Of a stretch of DNA of 64,000 bases, positions 59,358 through 64,000 are shown in pieces. Positions within the stretch are counted from its first letter, which is position 1; each line of letters begins with the position of its first letter. The DNA lies in the NCBI RefSeq assembly GCF_013393385.1, contig NZ_AP023239.1, positions 1,550,001-1,614,000 of the forward strand. The letters run 5' to 3'. This DNA comes from Paenibacillus sp. URB8-2 (lineage in GTDB: Bacteria; Bacillota; Bacilli; Paenibacillales; Paenibacillaceae). Position numbers and translations under genes: made by a program. The notes beneath the pieces were generated by a model. The model was not told the origin of the DNA, made no database searches, and saw only the letters and a list, made by a program, of their open reading frames with translations.

Positions 59358-60464
59358 ATGAGAGAGTTAACGAGAGACGATGTAAACGCCGCGGTTAGAG
59401 GCGGTTCCGTATTTGCCAGCGGCGGGGGCGGCTGGGTGGACCACGGTCTGGATATCGGTCACGCTGCGCTCAGCGTAGGCCGTCCGAAGCTGGTGTCGGT
59501 CGATGAGCTGCCGGAAGACGCCGTTATTCTGACCTGCACGGCTATCGGCGCACCGGCGGGCCGCGACTGGCAGATGCTCGGCAAAGATTATATCAAGGCC
59601 GTACAGCTCGTCATCGACCACTATGACGGCAAAATTGCCGGGGTCATGACGCCGCAGAACGGAATGTCGAGCACGATCAACGGCTGGCTGCCGGCAGCCG
59701 CGCTCGGCCTTGTTGTTGTGGACGCCACCGGGGACATCCGCGCCCATCCCACCGGCAAAATGGGCTCGCTCGGCCTCGCCTCGTCCATTGATTACGAGAC
59801 GGTTCAGGCGGTGGCCGGCGGCAAGCCGGAGCTGGGCAGCTACATCGAGCTGGTTGTCAAAGGGACCCCGGCGCGGACCTCGAACATTCTGCGTACCGCA
59901 TCGGACATGGCCGGCGGCTTCATCGCCGCGGCGCGCCATCCGCTCCCGGCGAAATACATCAAGGAGCATGCCGCGCTGTGCGGCATCTCGATTGCGATTG
60001 AGCTGGGCCGGGCGATCCTGGCGGCCGAGCCGGACGGTGCGGAAGCGGTGCTTGACACGATCGTACGCCATACAAAGGGCAGAATTGTCGGCAAAGGTAC
60101 AGTGACGAAGAAAAATGTGCACTATTCCGGCGCTTTTGATATCGGCACTATTGAAGTGGAAATCCCGGGGAGTTCTCTGACCCTGCACGTGATGAACGAA
60201 TATATGGCGGTGGACGACCGGTCGGGCACACGGCTGACCACCTTCCCCGATGTCATTACGAGCATCGATTTGGCCACAGGCCGTCCGGTCAGTGTAGGGG
60301 ATCTTAAGGAAGGGCAGGAGATTGCCGTATTTGCCATCGACAAGTCCAATGTTCCACTCAGTTCCAGCGTCAAGGACCCGAGCGTCTATCCCGAAGTGGA
60401 AGAGGTGCTGGGGATCGACCTCCAGAGCTACGCCTTCGGCAAGGAGAAGCAGGTTCATGCCTGA
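59358..60464 (+). CDS. DUF917 protein, probable thiohydantoin desulfurase
   Basis: A 368-residue protein of the DUF917 / S-Me-THD family (PF06032). Characteristic stretches are VNAAVRGGSVFASGGGGWVD at the N-terminus, LTCTAIGAPAGRDWQML and VVDATGDIRAHPTGKMGSLG. One member catalyses loss of sulfide from the thiohydantoin intermediate of ergothioneine breakdown; the family is named after S-methyl thiohydantoin desulfurase. Located between the hydratase and the lyase gene, it fits step three of that route. It overlaps the next gene by eight bases. The alternative is a hydantoinase-like activity. Confidence 0.82.
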   Translation: MRELTRDDVNAAVRGGSVFASGGGGWVDHGLDIGHAALSVGRPKLVSVDELPEDAVILTCTAIGAPAGRDWQMLGKDYIKAVQLVIDHYDGKIAGVMTPQNGMSSTINGWLPAAALGLVVVDATGDIRAHPTGKMGSLGLASSIDYETVQAVAGGKPELGSYIELVVKGTPARTSNILRTASDMAGGFIAAARHPLPAKYIKEHAALCGISIAIELGRAILAAEPDGAEAVLDTIVRHTKGRIVGKGTVTKKNVHYSGAFDIGTIEVEIPGSSLTLHVMNEYMAVDDRSGTRLTTFPDVITSIDLATGRPVSVGDLKEGQEIAVFAIDKSNVPLSSSVKDPSVYPEVEEVLGIDLQSYAFGKEKQVHA

Positions 60465-61998
60465 GAGAAGCCCGCTATCCGGCAGCGCACTGGTGCTGGA
60501 CGGAACGGGTCTGAGCGTTGCCGATGTGGACAGCGTTGCCCGGGGCCACCGGGAGGTTGTAATCGCGCCGAGCGCCTGGGAACGGCTCGAGAAGGCGCGG
60601 CAGGTTATCTTCGAGCTGGCGGAGGAAGGACTGCCCGTATACGGGTTGAACCGTGGCGTCGGCTGGAATAAGGATAAGATCATTTCTCCCGGATTGTATG
60701 AATATTACAACCGCAGCCTGCTGTTGTCCCACAGCGCGGGAATCAAGCCCGAGGCCCCGGAGGAGGTGGTGCGGGCGGCGATGCTCGCCCGGCTGAACGG
60801 TCTGCTCGCTGGAGTCACTGGTTCGCAGCCGGAAATCGCCGCGCGCTACGCCGATTTCCTCAACCTGGGATTTCACCCCGTTCTGCCGCTGCGCGGGTCA
60901 GTGGGCGCTGCGGATATCACCCTGATCTCCCACCTGGGTCTGGCGATGATCGGGGAAGGGGAGGCGGAGATTGGCGGACGCCGCCTGCCGGCCAAGCAGG
61001 CGCTGGCGGAGCTTGGACTGGCTCCGCTGAGGCTGGGGCCGAAGGACGGGCTGGCCATCGTCAGCTCCAATGCGCTCTCTGCCGGAAACGGCGCGCTGGC
61101 GCTGCATGATCTGGCCGGATTGCTGGAAACCGCCGATACGGTGTACGCCCTGTCGCTGGAGGCGATTCGCGGCAATGTCAGCCCGCTGGACGAAGCCGTT
61201 CACCGCAAGCGCCCATTCCGTGGGCAGCTTGCGAGCGCGGCGGATGTCCGCAAGTATCTTGCCGGAAGCAGCCTGTGGGAGGCGTATAATCCGGACTCCC
61301 TGCAGGACCCGCTAAGCTTCCGCGATGCCTGCCAGATCCACGGCGCGGCCCGTGATGCGCTCGCCTATACCCGGGAACTGCTGGAAATTCATCTGAACAG
61401 CCCGGACGACAATCCGTGCGTGCTGGCGGAAGAGCGGCGCATATTATCCAACGCCAATTTTGATCCCGTCGTCTGGACGCTCGGCTTCGAGATGCTGGGG
61501 AGCGCCCTGCATCATGTCTCCAAAAGCTCCTGCTATCGCATCCTCAAGCTGGGCGATCCGGCCTTTACCGGCCTCAGCCGCTTTCTGACTCCGGATGCGG
61601 AACGCTCAATCGGCTTCGGCACCGTCCAGAAGACGGCCTCTTCGCTGGATGCGGAAATCCGCCATCTGAGCAACCCGGCCTCCGCCGATTATATGTCGCT
61701 GGCGGGAGATATCGAGGACCACGGGACCAACGCGCCGTTTGTCGTCTCCAAGACAAGGGAGATCATTGACCGGCTGACCTATATGCTGGCGATTGAAGCC
61801 ATTCACGCCGCCCAGGCCATCGACCTTCGCGGCGGGGTCAAGCTTGGACGGGGAACGGAGGCGGCCTACCGTCTGCTCCGTTCCGCCGTGCCTTTCCTGG
61901 ATGCCGACCGCATCCAGACGGTGGATTTCGAGGCGGCGTACCGGCTGATCAAGGACGGGAAGTGGCTTACATCGGTGCGGCAGGCTTTAAGCGAGTGA
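60457..61998 (+). CDS. MIO-less aromatic amino acid lyase homologue, probable ergothionase
   Basis: A 513-residue member of the histidine/phenylalanine ammonia-lyase superfamily. ATG 60457 lies 10 bases after AAGGAG; the frame continues upstream only as an overlap. True lyases have GSVGASGDLAPL, whose Ala-Ser-Gly makes the MIO cofactor; here the sequence is GSVGAADITLIS (Ala151-Ala152-Asp153), so no MIO can form. Other active-site regions remain: YGLNRGVGW, SSNALSAGNG, QDPLSFRDACQIHG, SPDDNPCV and IEDHGTNAPF. Ergothionase, which eliminates trimethylamine from ergothioneine to give thiourocanate, is such a MIO-free homologue. Neighbours agree. Confidence 0.82.
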   Translation: MPERSPLSGSALVLDGTGLSVADVDSVARGHREVVIAPSAWERLEKARQVIFELAEEGLPVYGLNRGVGWNKDKIISPGLYEYYNRSLLLSHSAGIKPEAPEEVVRAAMLARLNGLLAGVTGSQPEIAARYADFLNLGFHPVLPLRGSVGAADITLISHLGLAMIGEGEAEIGGRRLPAKQALAELGLAPLRLGPKDGLAIVSSNALSAGNGALALHDLAGLLETADTVYALSLEAIRGNVSPLDEAVHRKRPFRGQLASAADVRKYLAGSSLWEAYNPDSLQDPLSFRDACQIHGAARDALAYTRELLEIHLNSPDDNPCVLAEERRILSNANFDPVVWTLGFEMLGSALHHVSKSSCYRILKLGDPAFTGLSRFLTPDAERSIGFGTVQKTASSLDAEIRHLSNPASADYMSLAGDIEDHGTNAPFVVSKTREIIDRLTYMLAIEAIHAAQAIDLRGGVKLGRGTEAAYRLLRSAVPFLDADRIQTVDFEAAYRLIKDGKWLTSVRQALSE

Positions 61999-62156
61999 AG
62001 GCTTGAGTGAATGAGCGATCACGGTTCCTCGAAAAAGATACTTTCCTGAGAAAATATGGATAATTATGTCCGCTTAAGAACAGGTTTTACTAAAAAGGTG
62101 GAAAAGAATCGAATTTGTGATTTTTAATGAATAGTTAAAAGCTTTATAGGTTGTTG

Positions 62157-62186
62157 AATAGCTCAAGCGATAAGCTTGAGCTTATT
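62157..62186 (+). terminator. Hairpin after the catabolic cluster
   Basis: GCTCAAGC (62161-62168) pairs with GCTTGAGC (62174-62181) around a short loop, with flanking AATA/TTATT. It is about 160 bases past the lyase stop. Confidence 0.55.
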
Positions 62187-62210
62187 TGTGCGTACAGTTT
62201 CCTAAGAAAA

Positions 62211-62240
62211 TTGAAGTTAATTTGAATAATGGGGTATAGT
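62211..62240 (+). promoter_or_regulatory. Putative promoter of the last gene
   Basis: TTGAAG (62211-62216) and TATAGT (62235-62240) with an 18-base spacer, about 75 bases before the TTG start at 62316. Confidence 0.4.
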
Positions 62241-62315
62241 GACGAATTATGCATCTATGGATTTAGTTTTCCATTATATTGTTTTAAGGTTGGTTAAAAT
62301 ATGGAGGTAAGTGCT

Positions 62316-64000
62316 TTGCAGAGAATTCAGTTAATTTGGAAAATGATATACGGTTTGATTTTTGTATTAGGACTTGTATTTGGATGGTCGCTTACTGCAA
62401 ATGCAGAGCAGAAACAGCAAGAAATCTCAGTTGTTGTCGATGGGAAAATAGTAAATCTAATGAAAAAACCGATCAGCGTTAATAATGTGATTTATGTGCC
62501 TTTACGGGGAGTGTTTGAGCAATTGGGTGTTAGTATCAAGTGGGATCAGAGCTCAAGTACGGTAAAGGCAAATAAAGGTGCTCAGAAGATGGTATACACT
62601 CTTGGTAGCTCGTATGCACGCATTAATGAGAACGTGCTGCCCCTGTCTTCACCGGGTAAAATAATTGACAGTACGATTATGGTCCCTCTTCGGTTTGTTG
62701 GAGAAGCGTTTGGAGCGGAGGTTATTTGGAACTCAACCACAAGAACCGTCGTGATATCGTCCGATCAGACACTACTTTCTTCCATTTCCGCAGAGTCTAC
62801 AGGAAGCACCTCTTCCAATCTGGCTAATAACGGGTTTGCAGTTAAGGAGGGGAAGTGGATTTACGGGCTGGAAAATGAACAGCATGGATACGTATCTGGA
62901 GGGAATGGCGGATACTTATATAAGGTAAACGAAGAAGATGGCAAAAAGGTCAGTCTTTTACTATCCCAAGTGCGGATGCTGAATATTCAAGGCGAATGGC
63001 TTTATTTCATAGGCAGCGACGGCATTTACAAAATGAGGACTGACGGCAGTTCGCTTAAACAACTGGCATATAACACTGTCGCAAGACAATTATTAATCAT
63101 GAACAATTGGTTGTTTTATAATACAGACGATGGAATCTACCGGATGCAAATTGACCGGAAAGGAGCAATGCCTATACGGATTCTCGATAATCCGAATATC
63201 TATCAGTTTACTGTCTCGAAGGGATGGGTTTATTACAAGGAATCAAGCAACAGTGGGCAAGCCGGAACGATCGGAAGAATCCGTATTAACGGAACGGACA
63301 ACCTCAATTATGGCAGTCTCGACTATGAAGATCTCACGGTACATGAAGACTATATATATTTCAACTATATCGCAGAAGATAAGGCGATGATTGGCAGAAT
63401 ACCTGTTGAAGGAGGTCGCCTGCAGAACTTGGCTATTGCCGAAGGTTTTAATATTTCAGATAATAAGCTGTACTTCAGCAAGGGATATTCCCTCTATCAA
63501 AGCAATTTGGACGGTACCGACAGTAAGAAAGTAGCTCAATTGGGCAGTTGGCCAATGCCAATGAAGCTGATAATTTTGGACGGATCAGTATATTATGAAA
63601 AAGACGCAAGCAATGAAAAGGGCGAATTTGTATCTGCAATGTATTCAATGAATTTAACAACTCAACTGGGAAATAGCTTATATGGAAAGACATTACCCTC
63701 TAGCAATAATGTTGAAAATATATTCGATGAGGTCTATCCTCTTCTGTCTGAAACGGATTCGGAAAAAGAGTACGAAGTAAAGCAAGCCGCCAAGGCTGTA
63801 GTGGAACAAACGGTTTTACCGGATATGACAACGCGTGAAAAAATAAAGGCATTACATGACTATGTTGTACTGAATACGGCATATGACTATGATAATTATC
63901 TGAATGACACTATACCGGACGTTTCTTATAGTGAATATGGAGTATTGATACAGCATAAAGCTGTGTGCCAAGGATATGCATTAACGATGAAAATGCTACT
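62316..64000 (+). CDS. Secreted copper-amine-oxidase-N / beta-propeller / transglutaminase-like protein, 5' part
   Basis: An open frame of 561 codons that runs off the right edge. TTG 62316 is the start: GGAGG at 62303-62307 is eight bases before it, and the ATG at 62301 overlaps that site. Residues 1-30 form a signal peptide (GLIFVLGLVFGWSLTANA). A copper amine oxidase N-like domain follows (about 35-150; VIYVPLRGVFEQLG, TIMVPLRFVGEAFG), then a DUF5050-type propeller with repeated WLYF and IYKMRTDG units (about 175-450). The end enters a transglutaminase-like domain with the Cys in HKAVCQGYALTM. This architecture occurs in Paenibacillus and Clostridium surface proteins of unknown function. 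Confidence 0.82.
   Translation, partial: MQRIQLIWKMIYGLIFVLGLVFGWSLTANAEQKQQEISVVVDGKIVNLMKKPISVNNVIYVPLRGVFEQLGVSIKWDQSSSTVKANKGAQKMVYTLGSSYARINENVLPLSSPGKIIDSTIMVPLRFVGEAFGAEVIWNSTTRTVVISSDQTLLSSISAESTGSTSSNLANNGFAVKEGKWIYGLENEQHGYVSGGNGGYLYKVNEEDGKKVSLLLSQVRMLNIQGEWLYFIGSDGIYKMRTDGSSLKQLAYNTVARQLLIMNNWLFYNTDDGIYRMQIDRKGAMPIRILDNPNIYQFTVSKGWVYYKESSNSGQAGTIGRIRINGTDNLNYGSLDYEDLTVHEDYIYFNYIAEDKAMIGRIPVEGGRLQNLAIAEGFNISDNKLYFSKGYSLYQSNLDGTDSKKVAQLGSWPMPMKLIILDGSVYYEKDASNEKGEFVSAMYSMNLTTQLGNSLYGKTLPSSNNVENIFDEVYPLLSETDSEKEYEVKQAAKAVVEQTVLPDMTTREKIKALHDYVVLNTAYDYDNYLNDTIPDVSYSEYGVLIQHKAVCQGYALTMKML

Larger units (their letters stand above)
61999..62315. other. AT-rich intergenic region with terminator and promoter candidates
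   Basis: About 315 bases separating the catabolic cluster from the last gene, much richer in A+T than the cluster. A hairpin, AATAGCTCAAGC/GCTTGAGCTTATT, lies at 62157-62186 and a possible promoter at 62211-62240 (see separate entries). Confidence 0.6.

Noticed and set aside
59367..60683. 438-codon minus-strand frame
   Set aside because: Lies fully opposite the DUF917 and lyase genes; G+C-rich DNA leaves antisense frames open. Composition is Arg/His-rich and unlike a protein.
57554..61998. Ordinary histidine-utilisation (hut) operon
   Set aside because: The lyase lacks the MIO triad, the urocanase homologue lacks the signature Cys, hutI and hutG are missing, and a DUF917 gene is inserted. 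The set matches ergothioneine breakdown better.

Overview
The window looks like a chromosomal segment of a Paenibacillus-type soil Firmicute. It has strong AGGAGG-type ribosome binding sites, TTG and GTG starts, Gram-positive lipoprotein binding proteins, a YesM/YesN-type two-component system, several sugar ABC operons without their own ATPase, and Bacillales housekeeping genes (yhaM, pspC-pspA). No rRNA, tRNA or CRISPR array was seen.

Layout. 1-2.2 kb: end of a PucG-like aminotransferase and adenine deaminase (purine catabolism). 2.8-6 kb: an IDEAL-domain protein and a secreted protein with a Lys/Pro/Ala spacer and three FMN-binding domains. 6.2-8 kb: yhaM and a DnaQ-like exonuclease. 8.1-10.6 kb: a copper-amine-oxidase-N-domain gene split by a tnpB-only IS605-type element. 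10.7-11.7 kb: pspC-pspA. 12-14.8 kb: a LacI regulator diverging from an oligo-1,6-glucosidase, with matching operators. 15-20.7 kb: an amino-sugar operon (binding protein, two permeases, RpiR regulator, NanE epimerase, BadF-type kinase). 20.9-27 kb: an orphan modA, a marR cassette bracketed by twin terminators, deoR-HAD, an HD hydrolase and an arsR. 26.9-34.8 kb: LacI regulator, binding protein, an inserted IS110 copy, two permeases and a sulfatase. 35-47 kb: YesM/YesN pair, sugar ABC transporter, FAD oxidoreductase and a large secreted GH9-like protein. 47-49.5 kb: gene relics, tetR and a quinone oxidoreductase.

The most interesting locus is 49.6-62 kb. An IclR regulator is followed by a quaternary-amine (OpuC/EgtUV-like) ABC transporter, a GH4 glycosidase, a nucleoside hydrolase, a Gfo/Idh/MocA oxidoreductase, a urocanase homologue that has lost the signature Cys, a DUF917 protein (thiohydantoin desulfurase family) and a histidine-ammonia-lyase homologue without the Ala-Ser-Gly triad that makes the MIO cofactor. 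The last three match the first three steps of the known bacterial ergothioneine breakdown route: ergothionase, thiourocanate hydratase, thiohydantoin desulfurase. The GH4, nucleoside hydrolase and oxidoreductase genes lying between transporter and lyase suggest, by inference, that the natural substrate is a sugar conjugate of ergothioneine or a related betaine. That would be an undescribed extension of the pathway. The two last hydrolases of the known route are not in the window.

Three genes (NAD(P)H oxidoreductase at 22.6 kb, IS110 transposase at 30.6 kb, Gfo/Idh/MocA at 57.4 kb) each carry a frameshift explained by one missing base. They may be real pseudogenes or assembly errors. The last gene, a copper-amine-oxidase-N plus transglutaminase-like protein, runs off the right edge.
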